DNA of 64,000 nt from Phycomyces nitens (GCA_022702545.1 JAHRBC010000004.1:2728001-2792000), one strand, 5' to 3'. Shown: positions 39,169 through 54,800, numbered from the stretch's first letter. Program-made: numbers and translations. The notes: generated by a model from the letters alone, not told the origin.

Positions 39169-39525
39169 ATGGGGATCAAGGAGATCAAACCAATCAGAAG
39201 TATGAGGACAGCACAAGATGGTTTATCTGATGAGTGGGAACATATGGTGATTGATGAATTTATTGACTATGTATTGAAGCAGTTTTTTAAAGTAACATGG
39301 AACCAGACGAAGCAAAGAACATCAGAGAGTAGCGAGAGTGAGCGTGTTAGCAATCGCTGCTCAACTACAAATCAAAAGTGCTCCCTTTTAGGCTTGGAGT
39401 ACAGGAATGACCCCGTTGTAAAACTATTGTATTCAGTTGCCAAGGACGTACTTGACCATGAAGTACACCTTCAAGAAGCAACGACTGATGTCTTGATTAG
39501 TGTCTGTTCGGAAACCCGAAACTAG
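39169..39525 (+). pseudogene. ORF of unknown origin, possibly a decayed element
   Basis: From the first ATG in frame the ORF gives about 118 aa (the frame is open from 39112). The sequence (DEWEHMVIDEFIDYVLKQFF, LGLEYRNDPVVKLLYSVAKDVLDHE) looks like a folded protein rather than low complexity, and the region is less AT-rich than its surroundings. After the stop, peptide-like stretches continue in other frames to about 39900 (for instance LPQDVRLTTGSYRIKVLSTIDPSQ), as expected of a longer gene that has collected frameshifts and stops. It resembles the fast-evolving repetitive gene families of Mucoromycota, but I cannot name a family. Confidence 0.35.
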
Positions 39526-40143
39526 TTCAAAATAATACTTGAGGCGATGGACGAGGATAGTCCAGGGTCAAAAAGGGGACACGAACATGCCAGTGCAAGT
39601 ACAAAAGACATACCTACGCTACAACATTCATGTCAGATCCACCAAAGTTGCCACAAGATGTTCGTTTAACGACAGGAAGCTACCGTATTAAAGTGCTATC
39701 AACGATCGATCCATCGCAAAAACTACAAAAACTGCAAAAGATGCTTTGAACAAGAACGTAGCAACGGCCACTTTGCAAAGTACAAGAATATTGTTGCTCA
39801 ACTGGCATCACTCTTTCGTCTTAAAGCATTGCTTTTGACATGCTGTCTGTTTCTATTCTATGTTTTAGAGGTATTGAAAATCTGCAAAGATTATAATATT
39901 GTTACAAGCGGCCAGTAAGAAAAGTTTTTTTAAAATCTGTCGCAGTAGTACTTGTAAAATCTGCAAGGTTAAAGATGAAACTTTATCAATTTTCTGATAA
40001 ATTATATGGTCAATCTTTTTTCCTTTCTTTTCATGGTGCTCGCCTATTGGGACACTTGTCCAAGCATTCTCATGAGAACGTCTTTGGAATCGCTCGGTTT
40101 CAAGCTATTAGACGCTTCAATGATGTTTCTCTCATAATAATAT

Positions 40144-40144
<1 letters not shown>

Positions 40145-40180
<36 letters not shown>
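40145..40180. repeat. ACT microsatellite, 12 copies
   Basis: Perfect trinucleotide repeat in intergenic DNA downstream of the SR gene. Confidence 0.85.
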
Positions 40181-40181
<1 letters not shown>

Positions 40182-40606
40182 GGCCTTGCGTCCACTTCTT
40201 TCTCACTCTCCAGAGACAGTTGAGAATGTTTCTAGGAAAAAAACTGCTCCTTATCAACAATATAATCCATTGGTTCTGGTTTATCATCTTCATTGACGAC
40301 AGAACCGTTCCCATTTTCAAATAAGAACTGAAATATTCATTATCTAAGATTCCTGATGTAATTGTGAAAATGAAATAAAACAAGGGACAAGCACTTGGCA
40401 CGCTCTTATATATCCAAGGAATGCAAAGGCTTGCTTGTCTTATAAATTATTTTTTTGTTGGCCAAGGCAAAGTTTACATCTCGTACAATATGAATTTTGA
40501 TCTTGCCATTGGGCGAATTTACTTTCTGGAAAGAGTATATATAATAGAAACACCTTTGAGGTTTGATGGGAGGGACAAAGAAAGAAATGATCCTCAAAGT
40601 GTGTAT

Positions 40607-42124
40607 TTAATCGCGGTCGTGGACATCTCTCTCGGGAGCACGCTCCACATCTTCTCTGCGCTCACGGTCTTCTCTGGGAGCAGCATACTCACGATCGCGC
40701 TCGCGTCTATCACCACCACGTCGTTCATCGGATCGGTAATCGTCACGGCGAGGAGATCTGTCGCGACCACGGTCATCACGACGACGATCATAGTCTCTGC
40801 CACCTCTACTTATGCCCTATTAAAACAGTCAGTAAACCGAGTGGCAACTCGACAACAAACTTACCGAGGAGCACGATGTAGCAAGATAGAAGAATAAACC
40901 AAGCGAATGGAGCACAACGTATACAAAAAGAAAAGAAAAAAGGCAATGCTTTGTGTCAGACGGTGGCGGAAACGGAAGTTAAGGAACAGTAGAACGACGT
41001 GGCGGATTCAAGAAAAAGGTTAAGCCGGTCCAACACTCATTGAAGTGTAACAACAGAGGAGCGGACGACACATTTAAGCAGAGAGGGAGAAGACCACGCG
41101 AACGCAGTGCAAACAAACGCATAGACTCTTTTTCTTTTACCCAAACTTCGTGAGAGGAGAGAGAGAGAGAGAGAAATCGGTCTTATATATATAACAGAAC
41201 GCGCGTCCCACCAAATAAAAAGCCCGCAAGGTAGGTATAAAGAAACTCTCGTGTTTCTTCATCCTCATCATAATCCTCTCAAAACACACGCCCACACACT
41301 CTCTCTCATACTCTTTCTCTCACTCTCTCGCACTCTCTCTCTCGCACTCACTCTCGCTTTCACTCGCTCTCTTTTGGTCTTTTTTCTTTCAAAAGAAGAA
41401 TAAAAGAAGAACAAGAAGGAAAGTAGCTTTTTGCTTCCGCTCACGCCGTTACTTGGCACTGACAAGGCACGGAACACTGATGATATACTCTGAAGACGGG
41501 CTGTACCTTCTGTCACGATCACTTCCACGGCCCTGGTCGCGTCTGGGGGAACGGTCACGGCCACCACGGCTGCCATAGCCTCTGTCACCTCTGTCGCCAC
41601 CGCGGCCTCTTTCACGGCAATCTCTGGCCCAGTGACCTAAAGATTTATTAGAGTTGGTGAGTTGTTTTGATCTTGATTATGTGTTTGGATAATTATTACC
41701 TTCTTTGCCGCAGTGGAAGCACTCGTTTTCACCGGCTCTCTTTCCGCCGTTCTTAGCCCACTCGACTACAAGCTCTTGCTGCAATAAAGGTTGGATGTTA
41801 TTTGCGTGTTTGTTGATAAGATATCACTCCAAGCTCTTACAGATTCATTGACGCCATTCATGGCATCCTCAGCATCACGCTTGTCTTCAAACTCAACAAA
41901 GCCGAAACCTGGATTTTATTTAGTGATTAGTGTCGATCTTGGTTTGAGATGTAGACTTACCCTGCTTAACATCAAGACGGGTGATCTTGCCAAACTTGGA
42001 GAATCTGTCTTCCAAATCACGCTAGATTGAGGTATTGAGTGAGATGAAGCAATCAGTAGATTGGATTATGAGATTAACTTACGGTGCCCATGTCTCTGGG
42101 GATTCTGCCGATAAAAAGTGCCAT
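40607..42124 (-). CDS. SR splicing factor with RRM, zinc knuckle and RS-like tail
   Basis: Main model with six exons: 42124-42083, 42021-41961, 41908-41841, 41778-41700, 41636-41507, 40805-40607; 192 aa. It resembles animal SRSF7 (9G8): an RRM (RNP2 LFIGRI, RNP1 QGFGFVEF), one CCHC knuckle (CFHCGKEGHWARDC), then an Arg-rich tail with Asp, Gly and Ser. SR proteins bind exonic enhancers and recruit the spliceosome. The first four introns are 52-63 nt but the last is about 700 nt. If the last intron is not removed, translation reads YSPSSEYIISVPCLVSAK and stops, so the Arg-rich tail is lost. A second strong donor (GTAAGT at 40866) inside this intron splices in the same phase to the same acceptor, suggesting an alternative exon or start. 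All donors are GT. Confidence 0.85.
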
Positions 42125-43239
42125 ATTGTCTTTATAAAATGTTCTTCCTACAAAAGATGGGATGTGGAAAAGAGATAAAAATAATAAAATAAAAAAAGAG
42201 AATAAATAAAAGATTGAGGTTGAGGGGAAAAAATTGCAGCCAACACGTGTGTCACTCTCCGCAACCAATCACGATCAATTTAATTGCTGAGTTGGAATCG
42301 ATAGGAGAACAGGTTCCCCATTCATGCCTGGCCAGTACACCTTTAAGCCCACCAAGACCCACAGGCTGAGCAAGACGTTTAATTATGTTTTGCTGTTGCT
42401 CTTTGTGTGTCGATAGCCAGACCAATAGGTTCAGGACCATTTCGACCAGCAGATAAAAAAAAAAGGTAAGCAAAGCTATTTGCTTTTGCAATCAAAAAGG
42501 CTTTGCCGACGTCATCGTCCCTTTGATCTCAAGCCACATACAATTGTTTAGTTTTCCCATTTATTTTTAGATTAGTAATAAAAACTGCCTGTTTTTATTG
42601 CTCCATGGCCAGCATCAAAAAGTCTATATTTTCATTCTTCTTCATTAAATTCTAGATATTCGCAATTAATCTTTAATATATTATTTTCTGCTGTTATTAT
42701 TATTATTTTACTTATTTATTTATTTCTAGAATTCCACAAATCTTTTTATTTATTTTCTATTGGCTAAAACTTTTTTTTAAAAAACAACAAAAAACGCATA
42801 TTTTAGCTGAAAAAATATAAAGATGCGAGTGCTATAAATCGCAACTGTTATTAAACAAGGACAGTTCTTTTTGATCATCTTGTAAAATACAAGAGGAACC
42901 CTGATACTCATCATTTGGCATATATTGTTCAATTGATAGGCTCTGTTGGAAATCTGATTGGTTTTTTATTTTTAAAAAGAAAAAGGGTAATATTAGCTAT
43001 ATTATGATTATGGATTTATTTGTATATTGACAACTGGAATTACTCGTGATATTCCCAACGAGTCAAAAGGAACTCAATAATCATCAACATATGAATAACA
43101 TTTGGAAGAACTGTGGAGAAATATCCAAAGTATTTTTATCTGATACAATCGATAAAAAGACATATCTGCCACCCTATTTTTATTAATTTATTTAATCAAG
43201 ATTGTACGTAATAATTTTAACCAACAAGACATTATGTGC

Positions 43240-43270
<31 letters not shown>

Positions 43271-43770
43271 TGATTTAGATATTCCAAAATTGCAACATAC
43301 CGTGTTTCATTGCTATCAAGACATCTTTGACTTTATTAAGAAACGGAAAAAAAAACATTTGGATTTAGATACATGTGTTGTCAATTATGCTCTTGATGGC
43401 CTTTGGATCATCTTATACAGTCTACATGGAGGCATACTGTACTCTATTACATAACCTTTATACATATATCATACGATTTTATTAGAGATATAAACATAAA
43501 GGCCTACTAAATTCTCTTGTATTATCGATCGTCTCGGCTTCAATACTAGTTGAAAAAGATGATTTCCACTCTTACAAGTGGTTATCACAATGTCATGGAT
43601 AAAGGGTATTGTGTCCAAAATACAGATCAAGGCCTCGAGTGCAGATGCTTATTGATATATAGCGTATTTATATTGGGAATTATTGTTGAAAATAAACAAA
43701 AAAGAGTGTAGCATTGATGTATTATGTAGAGTTTTAATGATTTGGATGCTTCAATGTTGTGAGCCTGTAT
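42125..43770. other. Region between SR gene start and KRI1 3' end
   Basis: About 1.6 kb, both neighbours on the minus strand. The first few hundred bases should hold the SR promoter. AT-rich beyond, with an AAT microsatellite at about 43240-43269. No supported ORF. Confidence 0.45.
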
Positions 43771-46013
43771 TTAATCAGTTTTGGCTTTTTTGGATTTCTT
43801 GGTCTTTTCTTTGGTCTCTTCCTTGGTCTTTTCCTTGGTCTTTTCCTTCTTTTTGCTCTTGTGGGTAAGCTTTTTATCCAAATGCTTATTGATATCGCGC
43901 TTCTTTGCCTTTTCGAATCTCTTGAATCCTCGATAATCCTTGTGGCGTGCCTCTTCTGTACGATATCTATATAACGAAAAAACGTGTCAGCGAATCCGAT
44001 TATCGTATACAAAATAGTGTTACTTACGGTGCAAGTGCCTTTAGACCGACATATTTGTTGAGCTCAGCATCATCTGCCAACAGGATTTCTTCTGCCGTAA
44101 GACCGAAATCTTCGGGCTCAGTATGTGTATATTTGAAGCGAGTTGGCAGGTCACCAATGACATCCTCGAAACCAAGTGATTCGTATTCTTCCATAAGACG
44201 CTTGTACTCTTCCTGAGCCTGTCGTTTGCGAGCAGGCAAACCCTCCTCCTCCTCCTCTGTAGTCTCTTGGTGTTTTCGCTTCTTGCTCTCCTTTTTGTAA
44301 GAAGGTCCATCAGGTAAGTAATCCGCATCCATCATAAGATCAGCATCATCGTTATTAGCGGCCTGCTCAGCATTGAATTCTTCTCCAAGATCATCGTCCC
44401 ATACTGGCTTTTCGTTATCTTCGCCCTCATAGTAATCTTCATTGAATACATTGTTCATCTGAGCATCCCAAGCATCAGGATCAAAGTCGCCTTCCATATC
44501 AATCTTCTCCAAATCAAGGTCTAAGGATCACAAAGCTGTCAATACAAACCGCAACGCACATAATAAACCCAAAAATACTACTTGCCATCGTTTCCAGTGA
44601 TTTTTCTAATTTCCTCAAGACGTGCTTGGATCTCCTTGATCTTTTGGTTCTTCAACTGCTTCAATTCGTTGATCTTTCCTAGTTTTTCAGCCTCCTTCTT
44701 GGCCTTCTTTCGCTCTCTTTCTCTCTTGCGCTTGCTCTCCTTGCGACGCAGGGTTCCTTCTACATTACGCGAGTGACCAATGATCTGAAGAGCACCTTCT
44801 TCTTCAAAGCGGAAATTATACTTGCTCTCAAACCGATCCACTTGGTCTAAATATTCTTCATCGGCTTCCTTGTCATCAAGTTCAGGTATAGGATCCTCTT
44901 CATAAGTAGGCTGTCTACCGTGCTTTTTCTCAACCCAACCTCTGTTGAGTACATAGCTATTAAAGAGCATGTTAGCAAATACTCAATATATAACTATATA
45001 ACTATATATTACTCGATCAAAAATGCATCGTCCTTGTTCATGTTTGGGTTGTTCTTGTAATTGTTCCACTCCTTGAACACTTCAGACGAAGCTTCGTCGC
45101 TCTAAAAAAAAGCAAGAATGAATAAATTGTTGGACACAAAAAACACACACACACACTACTTACAGCCATATTTTGTAACAAAAAGTTCTTGTACTCTTCC
45201 TCTTCGGCCTCTTGCTCTTCCTTTGACTTTTCTTTCTTCATCAAGAAACCACCCTTGTCTTCCTCATCTTCTTCTTCCTCGTCGTCGTCGTCATCAGCAG
45301 CCATCTTGAATGCCTCTTTGATTTGAGCCTGCTCTTCATTGTGTGTCAAATGCTTTGGGGCGTCTTCATCGTCAATACGCTCCTGTTCATCATAGTAACC
45401 ACCATGCTTTAACAGGGTCTCGCGCTCATAATCCTTGAGAGTCACTTTCTTTGCAGCATTCTTCAACTCCTTTTGCTGTTGCTCCCATTCCTTGTTGGCC
45501 TTGTCGATTTGGGCCTGTTCAAAGAACTTTGCAGATGAGTCGTAGACACGGGGATCCTTTTTCTGGATTGCAGCAATTGTACGGAAGATCTGAGAATCGA
45601 GGGCAGGTGTCAATAGGGCCGCATTCTCATCTTCTTCTTCGTCGCTCTCGTCGCTTTCATCGCTATCTTCCTTGTCGGATCCCGAGGGACTTTGGGATTC
45701 TAGCGATTGGAGATTGAGGTGTAAATAATCTAGATCTTTTAAAGGCTCGGGAAATTGATCGTGTTTGGTGTACCTTGTTTTTCTTCTTCAGGTTCGCGCA
45801 CTATTAATGTTGATTTTTATTATTATTATTTTGAATGAGTAAAAAGGTCTATAATGTAATTGTGCGTAAATACACATTTATTTATATTTCAAATAATATT
45901 AATAATATTACTAATAATAAAATAAAAAAAGCGAAATTACAGATTGCCGGAAGTTCGTATTCTTCCTTGTCCTGGTCTCTTTCACGAATCAATACGGGAA
46001 AATTGTCGTCCAT
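43771..46013 (-). CDS. KRI1: Ribosome biogenesis protein Kri1
   Basis: Seven exons: 46013-45941, 45800-45774, 45729-45164, 45101-45013, 44956-44586, 44520-44028, 43966-43771; about 604 aa. Kri1 is a nucleolar factor needed for 40S assembly. The protein is very acidic and coiled: LLTPALDSQIFRTIAAIQKKDPRVYD, VTLKDYERE, the conserved FLIDYVLNRGW, a basic coiled region KRKRERERKKAKKEAEKL, DMEGDFDPDAWD, and a C-terminal FGLTAEEILLADDAELNKYVGLKALAPYR followed by a lysine-rich tail. Exon 2 is a 27-nt microexon. The acceptor of exon 3 may instead be at 45699, removing ten residues. The intron between exons 5 and 6 has a GC donor (44585-44584, GATG/GCAAGT); only this site keeps frame into LDLEKIDMEGDFD. 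The exact N-terminus is less certain than the rest. Confidence 0.9.
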
Positions 46014-47304
46014 TACACTTTATGAAATCAGCCTGAAAAAATATATAAAAAATAAAAGGCAAAAATTAAAAAATAAAAATCCCAATGATAATGCAACAGG
46101 AAATAGTCACTCTGGCAGTGACTGTCATTTTAGACATCTTTAACCGAGCCACCTTTGTGTGTGTGTGGGGAATCTGGAATTCTCTAGCAAATATAACCTA
46201 ATCTTGGAGATTGGCACTAAGCTAACAAGCCCAGTTGATCATTGTACTGTATTCTACAAATTGAAATAGACGATGTGGATGATTACAGAATCAATGGTAC
46301 ACAGACAGGGTATAGAGCAGCTGATTATTACTATTATTATGATATGTAATCGATTGTTTCAAAATCCTAATAAATATATTATGGGGGGATGATGATGATG
46401 ATTAGGTACCCCCTAATTTATTTATTTTCAAGTAAAAATAAAAAAGCATGTCTCTCTGGCTGCCATTATGCCAATATGCCAATTTACAGACAATTGACAA
46501 GATAATATTCTTTGGATTCTATTTAGGAGCAACCCAAAAATCCTCAAGGAGAAAACAAGGTTGGAATGCAAATTTGCTAACCAGACATCAAATATAAGAA
46601 ATATATACCACTGGTGGCATACAATGCACTCTTGCGCCCTAAATACTGACACACTGGCTGGGATGTACTACTGTTGTCCAGACCAACAAGTTGTCAATCT
46701 TGATCAGCTAAATACATGATCTTTGGAAAGGAGGGGTAAGATAGCCATTGTCCAAGCCAAAATAAATGTCATTTTACATACATGATAGTTTGTGTCTATA
46801 AATGTTTATATTTCTCTAATGCAAGACATGTTCTGAAATGAATAGAGTTTGACCATCATAAATCTATAATTACAGTAATAGAATTTTCTATAGTTTTTAC
46901 GGCATCAAATACTTATGCCATACATTTTTAAATAAAAAAACAAAAATGGTCTCGAGAATCTGTCATGGCAGACAAAATATATCTATCTAATGGATAAAAT
47001 ATATTTTATGGATTTATATTTTTAATTTTTTAATTTTTAATTTTTAATTTTTAATTTATTTTTGCAGTTATAAATTGTGACTTGGTCTCTCCTTGGTTTG
47101 ATATCACTCTTTTTCTTTATTTTATATTTTATATTTTATTTAAATCATTATGATGATGATTGTAAATACAGACCAAAACATCATTGACGCCTGGCTGTCC
47201 GTCCTAGTGTCTTCTATGGCGTGTATAGTGGGTGGTATGAAGATACGAATGGATATTTTGTGTTTATAAAACATAGAGAGAGAGACAAGGGCAAGTTTAA
47301 TGAA
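46014..47304. promoter_or_regulatory. Divergent promoter region, KRI1 and zinc transporter
   Basis: About 1.3 kb between divergent starts. AT-rich, with TTTTTAATT repeats at about 47020-47060 and a TTTTATATT repeat near 47120. The transporter frame is open back to 47221, so a longer N-terminus is possible but looks unconserved. Confidence 0.45.
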
Positions 47305-48354
47305 ATGCTCATGGTCAATATCAATCTTTATTTCTTTATCGTTTTCTTTGTCGCTCTACTTTCTCTCTTTATTTCTTGCCTAGCTTCCATTGTGTTTGTG
47401 GACAACATCTGGCCAGCACCCCACCAGTCTGTCCTCAATAACCCAAGCTTTCTATCATCTGCCCTGTCTCTTGCCTCGGGGGTCCTATTGTTCTCTTCTC
47501 TATCGACCCTGTTGCCAGCCTCTCGGAGTCACCTAAAGAACGATTTCTTTGTGTATGCGAGTTATTTTCTAGGGATCTTGGTGACCTTGGGGCTAACTTT
47601 GGTGATTCAGTTGATTGCACCAAATGCGATTCATTCTTGTCATGGTGAAACAACCAAGGCTAGCAATGAAGAAACTGGGCTGAATCCAACCACCAAAACC
47701 ACAAAGTTTGGTGCAACACACGGCATAATAAACAATGGGATCTTTCACCAAGAAGAACAAGAAGAGCAAGAAGAGCAAGAAGAGCAAGATAATGAAGATG
47801 ATATGGCGCGTGAATATTTCAAGACTGGGATACAAACAGCAACGGCTATTGTGGTCCACAAGTTTCCAGAGGGTTTGATAATGTTTGTCTCTAGCCAGGC
47901 ATCCTCTCAACTAGGGCTAAATGTTGCTATTGCGGTCTGTATTCATAATCTGATTGAAGGCTTCATGATTGCCTTGCCTCTCTATCTTGCCACCAAATCT
48001 CGCCGGGCTGGATTCGGATATGCAGCACTATTGGGCGGGTTTTCACAGCCCATTGGAGCACTAGTGGGAATGGTGGCAGTCCAGGGTGTAAATAAGGAAA
48101 GGGAGGATTGTGTTTTTGGGATTATTTTTGGGGTTGTGAGTGGGATGATGTCGTTTATTGCCGTCCAAGTAAGTTTTTTTTAAAAAAGATTAAAACAAAG
48201 CATATTATCTAAAATTTTGCTTACCTACAATTTCCTTTTTTAGAGTATGCTGCCACAGGCCATCAAACTCGACACAGATCACCGTTTTGTTGCGCCCTTT
48301 TTCTTTATCGGTATCTTTCTGATCGGTCTGGCTTCTTTGCTAAAGGCAGCATGA
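47305..48354 (+). CDS. ZIP zinc transporter, Zrt3-like
   Basis: Two exons: 47305-48168 and 48244-48354; 324 aa from the chosen ATG (MLMVNINLYFF), which starts directly before helix 1; an upstream ATG in frame at 47221 adds 28 polar residues. ZIP proteins move zinc or iron into the cytosol; Zrt3 exports zinc from the vacuole. The metal-site helices are clear: HKFPEGLIMFVSSQASSQLG (helix 4) and IHNLIEGFMIALPLYLA (helix 5), with GGFSQPIGALVG after. A cytosolic loop between helices 3 and 4 has a CHG motif and repeated EEQ units (about 47750-47790), where ZIPs usually have a His-rich loop; here it is acidic instead. About eight hydrophobic helices are visible. Intron GT-AG, 75 nt. Confidence 0.9.
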
Positions 48355-48779
48355 ATGACCCACCAGCTGGCAATAGTTTTTCTCTTTTTCTTTAAAAAGA
48401 AAAAAATAATAAGAGAAAGATCAAGAAACGCCCATGGATCCTGTTTGTAAACGAGTTAAAATAAGTAAATAAATAAGTAAATAAATAATAAATAATAATA
48501 ATAAATAATAATAATAATAATAATATTATATAGATATCGATAGTCGGTTCTGTTTTTATATTATTTTTATTTTTATTTTTAATTTTTGTTTTTTTTATTT
48601 ATTAATTATTTAAAAAACCCCTCTGAAAACCAAATCTTCACTCCTTCTTTCACTTTAACTTACTGGTACAATAACCTATAAAAGGATTGTATACCTTTAT
48701 TTCATTTTCATTTCCATACCCTTTTACTTCTTATCTTTCTCTCTGTCTCCTTCCACCTTATGCTTCAATCGAGCACATA
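48355..48779. other. Spacer between zinc transporter and BRSK-type kinase
   Basis: 425 bases, AT-rich with AAAT/AAT runs (48460-48530) and a C/T-rich leader before 48780. The kinase frame is open upstream to another ATG at 48687, but that extension is hydrophobic and unlike a kinase N-terminus. Confidence 0.45.
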
Positions 48780-51292
<2,513 letters not shown>

Positions 51293-51372
51293 CACATGTA
51301 AATATAATTGTGGCTAAAACAAAATGGCATCATTCATCCACACAACCTACCTTTTTTTTATATTATATTATA

Positions 51373-51419
<47 letters not shown>

Positions 51420-51822
51420 TGTCTAATACATGTATAGAAAGACACACAAAATAATAACAATAATTATAATAATTATAATAATTATTAATAATGTATATAT
51501 TTTATCCATGTAACATAATTGTTTCAAAACAAGTACAAATCCTCGGAAGATCCCCAACTGGAAATACCCAAATATGCTCAAATATCATCAATAATTCAGG
51601 AACAGGCAAAACTTGTACAAATATATTTTAGTTTCTGATGGTAGCATTTGTACAAAACAAGTAGTCTTCAATTACTATCGAACCATCTTGATCGCCAGTT
51701 CATTAAGATCTATTCAGTCTACATTAATGTGAATATATTGCCAAACATAGTTAACGTACTGTACTTTCTTGGAATCCAAAAAAAAAGAAAAGAAAAAGAA
51801 GAAGAAAAAGAAGGTCTTGATA
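51293..51822. other. Convergent 3' spacer with TTA microsatellite
   Basis: 530 bases between the 3' ends of the BRSK-type kinase and the SMCR8-like gene. It contains a TTA repeat (51375-51418) and AAT/ATT runs; no coding frame. Confidence 0.5.
51375..51418. repeat. TTA microsatellite, about 14 copies
   Basis: Near-perfect trinucleotide repeat in the convergent 3' spacer. Confidence 0.85.
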
Positions 51823-54800
51823 TCAAAGATTGGCAAGATACTAAGCAGTTGAACAATTTAATATGATTAATATTATTAATATTATTATTATTATTATTGG
51901 CCAAACCATACAACTAACCAACTTACCACTACAATTGTCTGATCATCGCCATAGACTCTTAGCTTCTCCTGTAAGAATCGTCTTCCTTGCTTCTCCATGG
52001 ACGACAGGCTCTCCATCTGTTCGTCTTCAGACTGCAACGAACGTCGGCTATGGCTCCTTGTTCGCCGCATATCCTCCTCAACATCCTCACCACTGCTGTC
52101 CTCGGATGAACTCTCTAGCAACACCTGATTGCACTCCTTGGCCAGGGTCTGGCTCGACTCACCCGCAGAACTCTCACTGCCTGCCTCACTTGGCCTCCGT
52201 CTCGGTTTTGCTGGACTGAAAGGAAACCAGTTCATGTCAGCTATAGTTGTCGGTCGAGATGGCTGTGGTTGCACTTGGTCGTAATGTAAAGAATGGGGTG
52301 TAACGGTGATTTCATTCTCATCCGAAAAACTCGTCTCTTCTTCTTCTTCTTCTTCCTCTTCTTCGGTTCCTGGGAATTGATTAAGGATATGTCGATGGAG
52401 TGACGAGAATTTCGGGTGCGAAAACTCTGATTGGTTTTCTCGCTGCTCTATTCGGTTAAGGTAGTTCATGATCCGTCTCACACTCCACTTCCTTCCTAGC
52501 TCATTGTCAGAATCAGACGGCATATCGTCTTTGGAGTGTGGTGTAGTTGGTTCAGATGTTAAAGGACTCTGGGGATCGTCGTCTGTCATTCCGCGACCCT
52601 TGACAAACATGTGATGGTACACATATGCCTTGAGGGCAATGGTTATAAACACAGTATGTAGATAGGCAAGGTACGCCCCGTCTGACTATGAAGGTATCGA
52701 TTACACAAACATTAGTATCTTATCAGTATGCTCATGTTAACGTACAGAATAGAACGGAAGCTGTTCAAGCAGTTGATTGATCCATTGGCCGTCAAGGTAG
52801 AGCGGACTGGTTACAAGATTGCCCTGTTGGTGTTGAGATACGGCGTCTATATCAAGACAGCTTATATCCAGACGATAAACATTGGCATCTAGATTATCTC
52901 GATCTGTGCCCACAAGCTTCATCGACCCCAGATTATCATCTGTCAGACGTGTGCCTACAAACCAGCTCTCAATCTGGTGGTGCTGTCTTGAATGGCCGGG
53001 AACAAATACCCCGAGTGCCTCGACTACTTCTTTAACTTTGCTATAAAAAAAAAGAAATCAAGTGGCTTAATCAGCCTCTCCAATATTCTTAAAAGTGCAA
53101 TTTTTTTGTGTACCTCTTGCTTTCATAGTGACCAATAATCACAACAGGCCTGCCTGTCATGAGAGAAAAAAGCACATGGTGAATGGCATGACCAAACGTC
53201 CTACAGACCTCTAGGAGCCGCTGTTCGCCAAGACCTCCCTTTCCACCCTCCCAAAGCCGAGCTGTTTCGAGCTGGATAGGGAAAAAGGCAGAGTCGGTTT
53301 GTGAGACTCTTTGGCGCTTCTCTCGGTGGGTTTGTGGGGTCTTGTCAGCAGAGGTCGATTGGTTGGCAGGCAGAGTGTCACCAAAGTACGAATCCACAGC
53401 CCATTTCTGATTAGCTGGTGAATTTTCCAGGCTATTGTTATTATTATCAAGTTGAATAAGTTGGTTTAAAAAATAATCAGGTTCTTTGGGATTCACAATT
53501 TACATTCTTGGGCTCGGGTTGTCCAAGTTCAGGACAAACAGCCTGCCAACCGAGATGGCAGACTGGAGGGGGTCCATGCAATCAGCCTCTTCTTCTTCTA
53601 CATCCAACACAACACTGCTGCGACCCATATCGCTTACAATTGCAGTGGTGTATGCAATGGCCTCTGAATACATATCATGGGCAATCGCACTTGCAAACGA
53701 TCGTTGTTGTTTAGAAGACGTCTTGAATTGAGGGGTGATGATGGATACTAGTGGAATAACCGTAGTCTGAGGTAAACTGTGCTTTTTCTTGCCCTTTTGG
53801 CGTGGTTGGGATGTCAGGTCAGGCTCTTGGCATAGCTGGGCCAGCGATCTGAGCTTGCGTTCAAAGTGAGGTACTGGATAGAGCGTATCAATGCACCGTG
53901 GCTAACAGAACAGGTCTTATCACTTGCTGTTGCTCACACTCACACACACAAAAAACCATCACAAAACCCTCGAGCTTTTTCAAACTACTTGTAACTTGCC
54001 TCGTAGTTTTCTGTTTCTGTATCAGTCTCTGAGAAATAAGACTCGGCACGACTCGATCGCTTTGCATCCACACCATTGGTCTCAACATCTTCTATTTCCA
54101 CATCTGATGCCAAACTATCAGTGGCCTTTAGGGACAATTGAGTTTCTGCTGATTGAGCCAGGGATACTTCTTGGTTCTGTTCGGCATCATCGCGTGCTAG
54201 CTGTGCTGCATATGATTCAACCGTATCCATCATCAGTCGCGTGCTGGTTATGGCCTGTTGGACGGCCTTTATCGAAAGACATGATGGTTTGTGAGGTTCA
54301 TTTAGAGGTCCAGATGCCTGGCTGCAATCCTTTTCGAGTGTTTGCTTTGTGTGTTCGAGATCAAGAAACCGGTGCTTCAAGTCTAGGGCAAAGTTTGAAA
54401 AGTTGCCAATCTTCATCAATCGAGAGACCTTGTTATAAAAAAGAGGCTGTCAGTATTGTCTTGCAACTCGTTTTTTCTTTTCTTTTCTTGGCTACCTCAT
54501 TGAATCTGTCCATAAACTCTTCAAAGCGCAAGACAATCTTGTCCGGATCACGACTGATGTACGACAGAGCGACTGGATGGACGTATCCTCGCGCATGAAT
54601 ATCAAACAATGTCAAATGGTGTGTCTAGGACAACATTTAATACCACATACGCACAAAAAGCACCCCAAAAAACAACAACAACAACACAAGCTTACGAATG
54701 CATAGAATCTCTGGTCGACATCTGTTGAATAGACCTGGGTATCGTCTGGTATAGAAAAGATGCAGCCAGGATCAGCAGATTCGGAATCAAACAGGAATGC

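Larger units (their letters stand above)
38632..40606. other. Convergent 3' region with decayed ORF and ACT repeat
   Basis: About 2 kb between the NCBP3-like gene and the SR gene, whose 3' ends face each other. It contains an ORF at 39169-39525 and fragments of open frame downstream broken by stops (see separate entry), and a perfect ACT repeat (40145-40180). Nothing else is supported. Confidence 0.5.

Noticed and set aside
41268..41615. 115-codon minus-strand frame within the SR gene
   Set aside because: Alternate frame of SR exon 5 and the GA-rich intron; no independent support.
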